Below, in pieces: positions 36,081 to 47,938 of a stretch of DNA of 64,000 bases (position 1 is its first letter; the number at the start of each line of letters is the position of its first letter). Under the pieces are notes generated by a model, which saw nothing but the letters and a program-made list of their open reading frames with translations, was not told the DNA's origin and searched no databases. The DNA is from Hofstenia miamia (Eukaryota; Xenacoelomorpha; Acoela): the NCBI GenBank assembly GCA_004352715.1, contig SCFE01000005.1, positions 2,671,659 through 2,735,658 on the forward strand, given 5' to 3'. Position numbers and translations under genes: made by a program.

Positions 36081-37450
36081 GTAACCCTTTCCTTTTTATC
36101 ATAATTGATATGGGAAATAAAACATGCTTGTATCCTTCTCAGCTCGGGGAACTCACCAGTTCCCAGGGAGTCTGAGAGCTTTCCTGAGGACTCTAGCTGT
36201 TCCTAACAATGCTGCCTTTTGTGCTACCGCTCCTCCCCACTTTGGTCTACTAGTACTATATCTGGCTTCCGCGCTTCTATCACCTTGCTCGTTTGTGAAG
36301 TCGCACAATATCTTAACCTTCTCATTTTCTATGGCTCCTTGCGGCTTGTGCTCATACCACTTGTCTCTGCTGCTAATACGGGCTGCCTGCTCAAGCTCCA
36401 GTGTACGATTCGTCCTACCTTGTCATGCCTGAACCTATGCTCATTCTGCGCTAGCTTCTCACATCCTGCTATCAGATAATCTACTGTCTCACACTCTTTC
36501 TTACACTTATCACTTCCTTCCTTTCGTCTGTCTATATAATTCTTCACCCAGTTTGTTCTTATTGTTTCCTCCTGTGCTTCTGTTTCTCTTTTCAGTCCTG
36601 CCTTCTTTAGCAACCTGTTGCTTTCTTCTCTGTCACATTTTTCTGTGTTCCTCAAGTATTATCCATGCATTGTCTTCTGCCTATACCTTGTTTGTCTCTG
36701 ATTCCATCCTAATCTGGTATGCTGTCTTTCCTTCACTCTCAGTTCTTATCTTCCTTAGCTAATTAGTCACCACCAGTAGGCACCCTTTAGGTTGCTCTAC
36801 CTCATATTCCTTTAGCCCTAGTGCTTCTGCTTCTACAGTTTCCTTTACACTTAGAAGCCCTTTTCCTCCTTTATGCCTTGCCATGTACAGCCTATCTACA
36901 TCTATATTTAAGTTGAATGCTCTCTCTGCTGCTATTATCTTCCTTGTCTCCTTATCTAATTCCCTCATTTCATTCTTGTTCCACCTAACTATTCCTGCCG
37001 AATATTTCAACACTGGTATCGCCCATGTATTAATTGCTTTTATCCTCAATCGTATCCCCACTTTTCTTCCCTATGTCCACATCTACATTCTTCAGCACTT
37101 CCCATGCGCCTGCATACACTAAGCTATTTACTTCTGTGACATTCCTAGCATATATCATCTCCAACACTTTATTGACCTTTGCTGTCTCTACTGCTAGCTT
37201 GCTTTTCTTATCTCCTCTTGGAACTGGCAACCTAGTTCTCTCACCTATTTCTTCCTTCATCTTTTCCTTGATTGCTGCTTCAGTTTCTGCGTTCACTGAT
37301 TATGCTGCTTCCACCACTTCTGTCCCAACTTCTATCACTTCACCTTCCCCTTGCTTAGCCTGTTCAACATTCTTTTTCCCTTTTCTCTCATCCAACTGTA
37401 ACTTTCGCACTTGTCCTGCAAGCCTCTGCTCTGTAACTTCTAATCCTGTT

Positions 37451-37619
37451 NNNNNNNNNNNNNNNNNNNNNNNNNNNNNNNNNNNNNNNNNNNNNNNNNN
37501 NNNNNNNNNNNNNNNNNNNNNNNNNNNNNNNNNNNNNNNNNNNNNNNNNNNNNNNNNNNNNNNNNNNNNNNNNNNNNNNNNNNNNNNNNNNNNNNNNNNN
37601 NNNNNNNNNNNNNNNNNNN
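37451..37619. other. Assembly gap inside retroelement copy 1
   Basis: Ns at 37451-37619 interrupt the N-terminal region of the element. This is the only multi-base gap here with no nearby TA array. Confidence 0.98.
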
Positions 37620-37864
37620 TGCCTTCCTCCATTCTTCCAACATTCTCTTCCAGTAACCCCTCTCATCTGGCCTGCTTCTTCTGTAACACTCCAATGCTGT
37701 CCTGTTCTGCTCATCTGTCCATTTGTGCCGTTGTCCATTGGTCTGTGTGGATCCTATACTGCCACTTCTCGAGTCCACACTCCCCATTGTATAGTCCGCC
37801 TGTTGTCCGCAGATTCTTAGCACCCTCTGACCATTGAAGTCCTGCCGGGGACTGATTGTGTTTG

Positions 37865-38006
37865 ATTTTGGACTCACATTGTCCTAGGAAGTTGCCAACC
37901 AAGGCATAAGATACCTTCCTGCCCCATGAGCTTTCATTTTGGACTGCCCTTGTCCTAGGAAGTTGTCAACCAAGGCTTTAGAGTGCTTCCTACCTTGCGA
38001 GCTATG
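37865..38006 (-). repeat. 71-bp tandem repeat in retroelement 5' region
   Basis: Two units beginning ATTTTGGACT on the plus strand (37865 and 37936) share GTCCTAGGAAGTTG-CAACCA and AGGC. Tandem 5' untranslated repeats are common in non-LTR elements and can carry promoter activity, but no function can be shown here. Confidence 0.85.
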
Positions 38007-38088
38007 TCATCAAGTTTTGTAACCATGATCACAGTTGCTTAACCTTAGCTTACCAATCTGCGTCTTTACCAACTGGGTTCCCTGACCA

Positions 38089-38152
38089 CTTTATTATTGT
38101 TATTATTATTATTATTATTATCATTATTATTATTATTATTAATATTATTAGG
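38089..38152. repeat. (ATT)n trinucleotide array
   Basis: An ATT array, (AAT)n on the strand of the adjacent element, abuts the 5' end of retroelement copy 1. Copy 2 ends in (AAT)n at 60160-60178. This may be the insertion target of the element. Confidence 0.9.
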
Positions 38153-38697
38153 TGCCAATTAACATACCCTAGCAAAGAAATCCCGCCTATAATTAAAACT
38201 GCCAATATTAACGCTCTGTATTATGGTGAGGCATTCTAATTAATCTCTGCTATTGTATGAATCGTTAATGTATGTGTATCTATGTATGTACCTTGCGATT
38301 CATAAATTGTCGTCTCAAGATACTGAAATATACGGCGAGGTAATGTAAAACATTTTGAATAAGATATAAATGTATTACGACATGGTTTTTACTCAGTATA
38401 ATTTGAAGATGTGAAAAGAGAAAAGTTTTCCAATATTTGATTTGCAATAACGTTTTCCTTCACATAGTGAACAACACTTTCTGTTTCTTCGAATTGATTC
38501 TACCAATGCTGAACCGTTGATCTCAGTGGCGGTTGACATCCAAAACTCTCCTTAAAAACTTAGAACACTTTTGTGCTTATTCATAAAGGATTGCAAGACT
38601 AATAATGAAAAGTTTATCTTTAATTTGCTTAAACAATTGTACTGGCGGTTGGCGTGAACAAGAAAGTTATTATTATATGGCGTAAGCAATACAAGGA

Positions 38698-39375
38698 ATA
38701 TATATATATATATATATATNNNNNNNNNNNNNNNNNNNNNNNNNNNNNNNNNNNNNNNNNNNNNNNNNNNNNNNNNNNNNNNNNNNNNNNNNNNNNNNNN
38801 NNNNNNNNNNNNNNNNNNNNNNNNNNNNNNNNNNNNNNNNNNNNNNNNNNNNNNNNNNNNNNNNNNNNNNNNNNNNNNNNNNNNNNNNNNNNNNNNNNNN
38901 NNNNNNNNNNNNNNNNNNNNNNNNNNNNNNNNNNNNNNNNNNNNNNNNNNNNNNNNNNNNNNNNNNNNNNNNNNNNNNNNNNNNNNNNNNNNNNNNNNNN
39001 NNNNNNNNNNNNNNNNNNNNNNNNNNNNNNNNNNNNNNNNNNNNNNNNNNNNNNNNNNNNNNNNNNNNNNNNNNNNNNNNNNNNNNNNNNNNNNNNNNNN
39101 NNNNNNNNNNNNNNNNNNNNNNNNNNNNNNNNNNNNNNNNNNNNNNNNNNNNNNNNNNNNNNNNNNNNNNNNNNNNNNNNNNNNNNNNNNNNNNNNNNNN
39201 NNNNNNNNNNNNNNNNNNNNNNNNNNNNNNNNNNNNNNNNNNNNNNNNNNNNNNNNNNNNNNNNNNNNNNNNNNNNNNNNNNNNNNNNNNNNNNNNNNNN
39301 NNNNNNNNNNNNNNNNNNNNNNNNNNNNNNNNNNNNNNNNNNNNNNNNNNNNNNNNNNNNNNNNNNNNNNNNNNN

Positions 39376-39405
<30 letters not shown>
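38698..39405. other. Assembly gap between TA arrays
   Basis: Ns at 38720-39375 are bounded by TA repeats on both sides. Long frames reported across this gap are artefacts. Confidence 0.98.
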
Positions 39406-39407
<2 letters not shown>

Positions 39408-40057
39408 CTTGGTGAAAATTTAAAAAATAAGAATTTTGTAGTAGTTTCCCTCTTCTTGTCTACTTCCAAATCCTGAATGAAATACTGGCTAAAACTACAT
39501 ATTGCCTATAATTTATGGTATATAAATTATTTGCATTTTGGGTAAAAAACCCATGTCCACAATTCTAATGTTAGAGCTTTATAATTTTGAGATAAATATT
39601 GCCAAAATAGGGAAAAACTTGGGTAACCTAATTACTGAGAGCAAATGCACTTATATGAATTAGTCAAAGGATCATTGGTCGGTTATTATATTGGCCTTCT
39701 TTTGCTGTTTCTTTGTTAACTAAGCTTATATTGTACTTGAGTATACCTGTTTGCAATCATGTTATTTAAATTGATGATACTTATTGCTTAAAACTAAAAT
39801 GTGTGACATTTAGAAAAAAATCAAAGTAATTGCGACAAAAAATGAGTCACCGAGACAACCTTTGCAAAATTTAAAACAACGCTTTTGTTTTTCATCAATA
39901 GCATTTTTAAAGTGTTGCGCACTGAAAAAAAGCGTAGTATTAATGATTTCTTTGTGTATTCTATTTAGTAAATATGCACAGAATTATTATGCCTTCTAGA
40001 ATTATACACTTTTAAAAACACGGAAGATGTCTATGGAGTGTATAAAAAAGTCATTTC

Positions 40058-40116
<59 letters not shown>

Positions 40117-42301
40117 ATATATATATATACATGTATATACATTCTCATAAAATTTATTGTAATACAACAATTACGATGCATTAAAAAATATAAAAGCACA
40201 TATTTTACTAATTCATAAGAACTTGTGCAATATAATAAATTTTCATGATTAGGGACAAAATGTGCAGTTGTACGACATGGTGTAGCCCGCAGGTAAGACT
40301 TAATAAACGGTAATGATTAGCTTACCATGTTAATTTGATCTTGTATTTTTAGCTGTTTACTAAATAGTGTATACGCTTATGGAAATATTTCGCTTAGAAT
40401 CAAGAGAATCAAATATTAAATGATATCGACGTTCATTAAAGATTCCCCTGGTAACTTCTCTTTACAGAAAGTTGTTTTTCAGAATATGATAACTTACTCA
40501 ACAGGAATAAAAATTCTAAATAGTTACTTCTACGATATGACATGGGCTTACTGTTTTCAGATTTTTTCTTTTATTAAATATATTTAATTAAAAAGTTAAT
40601 AAGATTAATAAGGTTAAAATGCGGTTAAAATTAGGCACTATAGGCTAATAATGTTATAATTTCTGCTATTGATTAAGGAAATTGAAGGAGTATTTTTCAC
40701 TTTAATGAAGTTGGCAAACATCAAAGAAACTAAGAACTTGACTTTAATGCATTTCACAGCTATGAAATTCTTGACCAATGCAACTATTTTTTTACCTGAA
40801 AATTTTTTAAAATACACATCTCTCCATTGCAATCAAGCCAAACAACAAGAAGCTTTTGATATAATCTTTTGATGATATTATTTACCTGTTCAAGGTAGAT
40901 TTGAGAAAGGCTGCTTTAATTTTTATTGTTTAAAAATAAAGTTAATATATGACTGTGACATGGATGTGCAAGTTAAAATATTAGCTTCTGCTTCTGCGGT
41001 AAAAACTTGCTGACTTTTATGCGAAATATGGGCTAACCTAGTAATTAATTATAATTATCATTTCAAATATTAGCTTTATAAATGTATAATGTATTTTTAG
41101 CATGCTTTTTATGCCAGAGAAATTCTAACTAGAAGAAAGTCAGTTAATATTATAGCAAAACTTGGCTGAATTTTTGTAAAATTCGAACTATAAATATAAT
41201 TTATTTCAATACAATGCCGCTTTGAGATAATGTCACGTTATAGGAAAAAGTAAAATAATAAATGGTGTAAAACCATAATTTTAATCTATTCAGCAATGCT
41301 TCTTAATTTGTTTGCTGACTTGATTTATTATTTCACCAAGCGACGTTTGAATATGCATTTCTACGCCCAGAAGAATAGTCAATTTATATTATCAAGTTAA
41401 AAATAAAACAATATTTCTTTTAAAATTAAATAGACAAAGTCATCTACTTCTCTTCAACGCAACATAAATGAATAGAGAAAAAGTTAAATTCACTTAACAA
41501 TAATTGACAGGGCAATATCTATGAAATTTTTTATGTGCATTATTTCGCCAAAAATGAGATCCGTTTTGTTTAATTGCAAAGATGAATTACATAAGCAAAA
41601 ACAACAAAATTTTGAAAACAGATATAAACCTTCCGCAATTGACATCACTTTTAAAATTATATATTTCATTTGAAATTTGTTTGTTCTACAAATGTACATT
41701 TCTTTGAAATGAAGCTTTTTGAAACTACATCAATTCCATTTCAGCTGCATTATTGACACGATTTACCCAATTGAGAAATTTCCATTGTGTCTACATGCTT
41801 TTACTATTGCGACATACTTCAATTCACTTTCTGTTAAAATGTCCATATGTTTCTAGTTTCTGCAAAATATATAATGCAGAACAATGCAAAACTTGGTAAA
41901 CTTGGTCAAAAAAAATTTCATGTCTGGCAAAGTCGGGGAACAAATTCATTCCAAATCATATCCTAGCACTATCATTACGGTTATTTCTTGAGAATCACTT
42001 GAAAAACACTCTTCTGTTCGAATGTTCCTTGCAAAAACAACATTTGATAAATATAGAATTTAATAGAATTGTGAATGGGACTATGTATGAAGCCTAGAAC
42101 CAAAGTTTCATTGATGTCATTTTAAGGTATTGTTCCATCCAGAAACATTATCCCCCTCCCAATTTTAGTCTCATATGGTTTCAAAATACTAATCTCCGAT
42201 CAATGTATCCGTGCAAGTAATCAGTTTGATCTTGGTTTCTTTGCTAACATAACTGTTATTGCTCTCTACTGAAAATACTATGCATTTACCAGTCACCTAA
42301 T

Positions 42302-43052
42302 TTATATATATATATNNNNNNNNNNNNNNNNNNNNNNNNNNNNNNNNNNNNNNNNNNNNNNNNNNNNNNNNNNNNNNNNNNNNNNNNNNNNNNNNNNNNN
42401 NNNNNNNNNNNNNNNNNNNNNNNNNNNNNNNNNNNNNNNNNNNNNNNNNNNNNNNNNNNNNNNNNNNNNNNNNNNNNNNNNNNNNNNNNNNNNNNNNNNN
42501 NNNNNNNNNNNNNNNNNNNNNNNNNNNNNNNNNNNNNNNNNNNNNNNNNNNNNNNNNNNNNNNNNNNNNNNNNNNNNNNNNNNNNNNNNNNNNNNNNNNN
42601 NNNNNNNNNNNNNNNNNNNNNNNNNNNNNNNNNNNNNNNNNNNNNNNNNNNNNNNNNNNNNNNNNNNNNNNNNNNNNNNNNNNNNNNNNNNNNNNNNNNN
42701 NNNNNNNNNNNNNNNNNNNNNNNNNNNNNNNNNNNNNNNNNNNNNNNNNNNNNNNNNNNNNNNNNNNNNNNNNNNNNNNNNNNNNNNNNNNNNNNNNNNN
42801 NNNNNNNNNNNNNNNNNNNNNNNNNNNNNNNNNNNNNNNNNNNNNNNNNNNNNNNNNNNNNNNNNNNNNNNNNNNNNNNNNNNNNNNNNNNNNNNNNNNN
42901 NNNNNNNNNNNNNNNNNNNNNNNNNNNNNNNNNNNNNNNNNNNNNNNNNNNNNNNNNNNNNNNNNNNNNNNNNNNNNNNNNNNNNNNNNNNNNNNNNNNN
43001 NNNNNNNNNNNNNNNNNNNNNNNNNNNNNNNNNNNNNNNNNNNNNNNNNNNN

Positions 43053-43083
<31 letters not shown>
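42302..43083. other. Assembly gap between TA arrays
   Basis: Ns at 42316-43052 are bounded by TA repeats on both sides. Confidence 0.98.
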
Positions 43084-43088
<5 letters not shown>

Positions 43089-44187
43089 CATTGATTACTA
43101 ATTGAAAATTGAAATTTTGCTTGAGGAATGCTTATGTTGCAATTATTCCATTAATTTTATGAAAAAACTGATATAGACAAAGAACTAAGGTATTGAAATT
43201 AAATATTTAAGAATGTTCTTTCTATTAAATTTTGTATTTTATTCACTATTTTATTAATATATTTATGATTAACATCCTTAATTAATATTGTTAAATTAAC
43301 TCGAACATAAAGATTATTGATGTAAAAGAATGGTGCGTATTTTGTGGGCAGCCCATTTCCAACATATTACTGCAGCAGCATTTGTACGAATAAATGGTCA
43401 TCGAGGGACGATGAAAGGTGAATAAGGAACAGGAAGCTCATAAAAACAAAAATAATCTAATATGAACATTATCCATGCAGTCTTCATCGTTGTTTTTTTA
43501 ATAATTGATATGAATTGTATGCCTGATTGAGAAACCCGACTGATGCTACCTTAAACCAGAATAAATGATCAACAAATGCTCAAGGTCACATTTCAAAATT
43601 CAAAATTGAGATAAGCTTTAAACAGTTGAATATCTAATAGCGAAATAGTATATACAATACTAATATCTCTTTATAAAACTATTTCAGGCAAAAATCTTTT
43701 ATAATTTGCAGATCAGTATTTTAAACTAATTTCATTTCTATGGGATAGTGTTATTTCAACATGTGCGAAATCGACGATCACGTACTTCATAAATTCATAG
43801 CCATGATTTAGTAAAAATGAAAATAAATTCAAAATTTTGATTTTGATTTTATAGAGATCTTGCTTAATATAGTGAAGTATCAACACTATATACTGTAGCT
43901 AACTTCGTATGCTATAAACAATTACAAGTAATTCATTAATGTTTCATCAAATTTCTTTTAAAATATGAAACTTATTTTTATCTTTAATGATTGTCGACGC
44001 CTTCTAGAATATTATAATTTGAGATGTATATATTTAGTACAGTATATAAAATTACCTTTGATATTAAAGTAAGCTTCTTTTTGGTTTTTACATTTCCAGA
44101 TATATGATGTTGTTTGATATTAAATTACAGTCTTTGCACAATTACAACGAATACACTACATATGCATGCATGTATTAATATATTAAC

Positions 44188-44225
<38 letters not shown>

Positions 44226-44599
44226 TACATATATATATGTATATATTCATTATATAGTAGTTCTAATTACGCAAGAAATATAAAATTCATTTTCCATATA
44301 TGTATATATATATATGTATAAATGTATGTATTAATATGTATATATATACATATATATACATATATATATACATATGTATATATCTATATATATCTATATC
44401 TATATATATATATATATATATAGTGTAAATTTTTAGCGAGCCAGGCCAATTTTCCTCAATTTATACATAGAAATGAATATGAATACTTAATACATACACA
44501 TATATACATTTATTCAATATATATATATATTTTTTTAAAAACCTCATCTTAACCGTGTTTCAAAACATAAATCTTTGAAATTTCGCAGATTAGTGTCTC

Positions 44600-44720
44600 T
44601 TTAATTTACTTACGTCCATGGGAAATATATTTAAGTTCAAGTGAATACTGCGGGAGCAATGGCCAAAAAATAGGGTTTTGGGGAAAAAGTGCGATTCCCG
44701 CTAAATGCCTTAGAAATTTC
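44600..44720 (-). repeat. Dispersed repeat, member 1
   Basis: Read on the minus strand, the segment has TTTAGCGGGAATCGCA, then TTTTTGGCCATTGCTCCCGC and AGTATTCACTTGAACTTAAA. The plus strand at 55770-55885 has the same words in the same order (TTTAGCGGGAATCGCA, TTTTTGCCATTACTCCCACA, GTATTCACTCACACTTAAAT). The pair share roughly 110 bases in inverted orientation and are probably copies of one transposon or SINE. Confidence 0.8.
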
Positions 44721-45026
44721 GGACCGTTTTTTTGCATTTTCCATAGCAAAAATCGGGAAATATGTATATATATATAAATATATATATATATCAAATTGCA
44801 AAATAATTGTTTCTTTCAATTCTTGATTCCAAAAATATCTTTGGCAGTACTACTTAAGCATTCCACTTTTTGTAAATGTATTAATTGAATGTTGGTAATG
44901 AATATAAGTTGGGAAGTTCTTATTGGTTGTTAAGGCTATAAATATTTACACAATAACAGAATTGGTGTTCACATTTTGCATTCAAATCAGGGACACCCAT
45001 TTATATATATATATATATATATATAT

Positions 45027-46268
45027 ACCTTGAGTAAAAAAAATGAGAATCGTTTAAGATGCCATAACAATTTATTGAAGCAACTTACGAAGATGGAAGC
45101 TGGACATAAAATAGATAACTAAATTATGCAGAACATGGAACACTAACATTTTACAAAATCGCCGTTGAATTCGAGGCACAGGCCCAAATGTCTTTGTATT
45201 GATTTCATCAAATTTTGAAGAAGACGGCTTGTGATTATGTGCTGAAATTGTTGAATAACTTCGATAAGAGAGGTCTTTGTTCGGGGATTTTTCTTCTACG
45301 TGAAGTTTTTCAATTGTGCCCAAACGTTTTCCACATGGTTAATGTTCAGAGGCAATTGTAGAATTTGCAGCATGTTTTTCGTCTCTCTTGCGGTATTGGG
45401 GTTGTGCCGTCTTATTCGGGCATCCACCTATTGGGGTATAAAGCATTGGCATAGGGTACAATTTCCAGCAATATTTCGCAGTATTTTTGCTATTAACAGT
45501 CCCTTCAGGGATGATTTTGAGATAAAATCCTTTAAAAGATAAAGCGCCACAGACCATGACTTTTGCGCAGAACTATTGGGCCCCTTTCCGTGGTCTAACT
45601 TGGCTCTTACTGCAGTAGACATTCAACTTGCTTCTGTGTAACTGGAAAACACACTCTTCAGATAAGAAAACGTCCACAAAATGACAATTTTGCCACAATC
45701 TTGCGAATTCAACCTTGGGTCATTTGAAGAACAATTTTTGGCTGTTTTTTTGGTAATGCTAGATTTGAATAATGTCCGATGAACTATAGAGACACCCATC
45801 AAAATTCCTGACTTCTCAATAAGAAGTGAAACTAAGTTTCTTCCAGAAAAGCTGGGATGATTTAATGCTAAACTTGATAACCTTTTCCGTTAAGTTCTAG
45901 TAATTTTCAATGGACATCTGATTGTTGGCTTTCTTTTAAAGACCCTCTTTTTTCCAAGATTTTAAAATTTCGATAATAAGTTGGGGAAGGCATTCTTGAT
46001 ACTGCACGTAAAAAAGCAGATTCTGTTGTGACATTTTAATAGAGATATTTAAGTGTATCACTCCTCACTTGCATGTTGAAAAACACGTGTGTTAGAATTC
46101 AAAATTTGACTGAAGTGATTGTTCACACCGCCATGTGTTTCACATAGAAAGCTGCAGCTATTCTTTTTAACAATATTTCTTTTTTGTGTTTTGTCATATT
46201 CGCTATAGTTTGAAGGTTATTCTAGAAAAAATAAGGTAGCTGAGATTCTCATTTTTTTGACACAAGGT
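45027..46268 (-). mobile_element. Tc1-like element with TIRs, inactive transposase
   Basis: The 1.24-kb element has terminal inverted repeats ACCTTGAGTAAAAAAAATGA/GAATC on the left and, inverted, ACCTTGTGTCAAAAAAATGA/GAATC on the right. It lies between TA arrays, the usual Tc1/mariner target. The minus strand carries a fragmented transposase: SLALNHPSFSGRNLVSLLIE (helix-turn-helix region), FVDVFLSEECVFQLHRSKLN where the family has FSDESxFxLH, VMVCGALSFKGFYLKIIPEG, then WMPEQDGTTP at the second aspartate. It ends with LPLNINHVENVWAQLKN at the third acidic block and a C-terminus around EVIQQF. The first aspartate reads glutamate (SEE), and several frameshifts and stops break the gene. The right part is repeated at 46875-47645, probably through assembly. 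Confidence 0.85.
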
Positions 46269-46281
46269 CTATATATAGACA

Positions 46282-46358
<77 letters not shown>

Positions 46359-46563
46359 TCTATATATACAATATATACATACATATAAATATATATATAT
46401 ATATATATTTATATATATGTTTATATGAATACATATATATGTATATGTATACCATAAAGAAATAACTGAAACTATTAAACAAAAATTAAGACACAATATA
46501 TGTTTGCAAACGAAGATAAAGTACCAATTAATTTGTCATCTGCACTCGTCTATGTTCCAAATT
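45498..46563 (+). repeat. First copy of a 1.06-kb near-identical direct duplication
   Basis: From AGTCCCTTCAGGGATGATTT at 45498 to TGTTCCAAATT at 46563, this block reappears at 46875-47938. The copies appear identical apart from a two-base length difference in the TA arrays. It covers the right part of the Tc1-like element, the TA arrays and the start of the Penelope relic. Confidence 0.95.
46283..46450. repeat. Complex TA array
   Basis: TA repeats interrupted by TATACA, TCTA, AAATA and TATG variants separate the Tc1-like element from the Penelope relic. The same array recurs at about 47658-47825 in the duplicated block. Confidence 0.95.
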
Positions 46564-46830
46564 GTGATAAATGCAATTATTCATATATCGGCGAGACCAG
46601 ACGACATTGAAGTATCAGAATAAAAGAACATTTGCGCATCTCCTCTTATTTCCCAGATATTTTTGAATTTACATCCACCAAGAGAAATAATTTTAAAATA
46701 TCAATTAAACATCACAAAACAAAAATAGCAGAAAATATTGCAATTAAACTTTTTGAAAGAGAATTAATGAACAAGCAAAAAAACATCTCAAGCTGCACAT
46801 ATATTGAAGTAGAAAGAAGCAGCGTTTAAT
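46497..46830 (+). pseudogene. Penelope-like element GIY-YIG endonuclease relic
   Basis: The plus frame reads [20 protein letters not shown] followed by GETRRH, one in-frame TGA, SIRIKEHLRISSYF, then FKISIKHHKTKIAENIAIKL and FERELMNKQ before TAA. This is the C-terminal GIY-YIG endonuclease of Penelope-like retroelements: VY and YIG are the signature strands, R in RIKEHL is the helix arginine, and the E of IAENIAIK is the acidic metal ligand. In intact elements this nuclease nicks the target for reverse transcription. Only the C-terminal part remains; no reverse transcriptase was seen upstream, where TA repeats begin. The internal stop makes it a pseudogene. A copy begins again at 47873 and is cut by the gap at 47939. 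Confidence 0.82.
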
Positions 46831-46873
46831 CATCTTGAAAATGACACATTAGAATGTGGAAGCACGTTGATAT

Positions 46874-46874
46874 N
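46874..46874. other. Single N joining duplicated contig ends
   Basis: One N separates unique sequence from the second copy of the 1.06-kb block. A one-base placeholder at such a place suggests that two contigs were butted together without detecting their overlap. Confidence 0.85.
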
Positions 46875-47658
46875 AGTCCCTTCAGGGATGATTTTGAGAT
46901 AAAATCCTTTAAAAGATAAAGCGCCACAGACCATGACTTTTGCGCAGAACTATTGGGCCCCTTTCCGTGGTCTAACTTGGCTCTTACTGCAGTAGACATT
47001 CAACTTGCTTCTGTGTAACTGGAAAACACACTCTTCAGATAAGAAAACGTCCACAAAATGACAATTTTGCCACAATCTTGCGAATTCAACCTTGGGTCAT
47101 TTGAAGAACAATTTTTGGCTGTTTTTTTGGTAATGCTAGATTTGAATAATGTCCGATGAACTATAGAGACACCCATCAAAATTCCTGACTTCTCAATAAG
47201 AAGTGAAACTAAGTTTCTTCCAGAAAAGCTGGGATGATTTAATGCTAAACTTGATAACCTTTTCCGTTAAGTTCTAGTAATTTTCAATGGACATCTGATT
47301 GTTGGCTTTCTTTTAAAGACCCTCTTTTTTCCAAGATTTTAAAATTTCGATAATAAGTTGGGGAAGGCATTCTTGATACTGCACGTAAAAAAGCAGATTC
47401 TGTTGTGACATTTTAATAGAGATATTTAAGTGTATCACTCCTCACTTGCATGTTGAAAAACACGTGTGTTAGAATTCAAAATTTGACTGAAGTGATTGTT
47501 CACACCGCCATGTGTTTCACATAGAAAGCTGCAGCTATTCTTTTTAACAATATTTCTTTTTTGTGTTTTGTCATATTCGCTATAGTTTGAAGGTTATTCT
47601 AGAAAAAATAAGGTAGCTGAGATTCTCATTTTTTTGACACAAGGTCTATATATAGACA

Positions 47659-47735
<77 letters not shown>

Positions 47736-47938
47736 TCTATATATACAATATATACATACATATAAATATATATATATATATATTTATATATATGTTTATA
47801 TGAATACATATATATGTATATGTATACCATAAAGAAATAACTGAAACTATTAAACAAAAATTAAGACACAATATATGTTTGCAAACGAAGATAAAGTACC
47901 AATTAATTTGTCATCTGCACTCGTCTATGTTCCAAATT
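46875..47938 (+). repeat. Second copy of the 1.06-kb direct duplication
   Basis: This block repeats 45498-46563 and ends exactly at a 1000-N gap. It includes a second right half of the Tc1-like element with its inverted repeat near 47645, the same TA arrays and the first codons of the Penelope relic. It starts at a single N and ends at an arbitrary-size gap, so it is probably redundant assembly and not a real second locus. Confidence 0.9.

Larger units (their letters stand above)
36125..38088 (-). pseudogene. Non-LTR retrotransposon with RLE, copy 1 (deleted)
   Basis: A non-LTR element of the restriction-like-endonuclease group (R4/Dong/NeSL-like) on the minus strand. From the 5' side: an untranslated part with a 71-bp tandem repeat; an N-terminal region with TALECYRRSRPDERGYWKRM; a gap; LPVPRGDKKSKLAVETAKVN and VTEVNSLVYAGAWEVLK. 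A junction near 37045 then jumps straight to AINTWAIPVLKYSAGIVRWN, so the whole reverse transcriptase domain is missing. The frame continues with DVDRLYMARHKGGKGLLSV, a knuckle CKKECETVDYLIAGC, HDKVGRIVHWSLSRQ, and ARKPDIVLVD. A second deletion then joins directly to PKWGGAVAQKAALLGTARVL, removing the endonuclease core. The 3' end is close to 36125. Neither enzyme could be active. Confidence 0.85.
38153..45001. other. No gene recognised; TA arrays and two gaps
   Basis: Mostly AT-rich unique sequence. TA arrays lie at 38698-38719, 39376-39405, 40060-40137, 42302-42315, 43053-43083, 44188-44222 and 44300-44423. Gaps at 38720-39375 and 42316-43052 are each bounded by TA on both sides. Open frames such as 40638-40872 and 41490-41699 are feature-poor. 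A repeat shared with 55770-55885 lies at 44600-44720. Confidence 0.6.

Noticed and set aside
46875-47645. A second Tc1-like element downstream of the first
   Set aside because: It is an identical direct copy starting at a single N, so it is treated as assembly redundancy.
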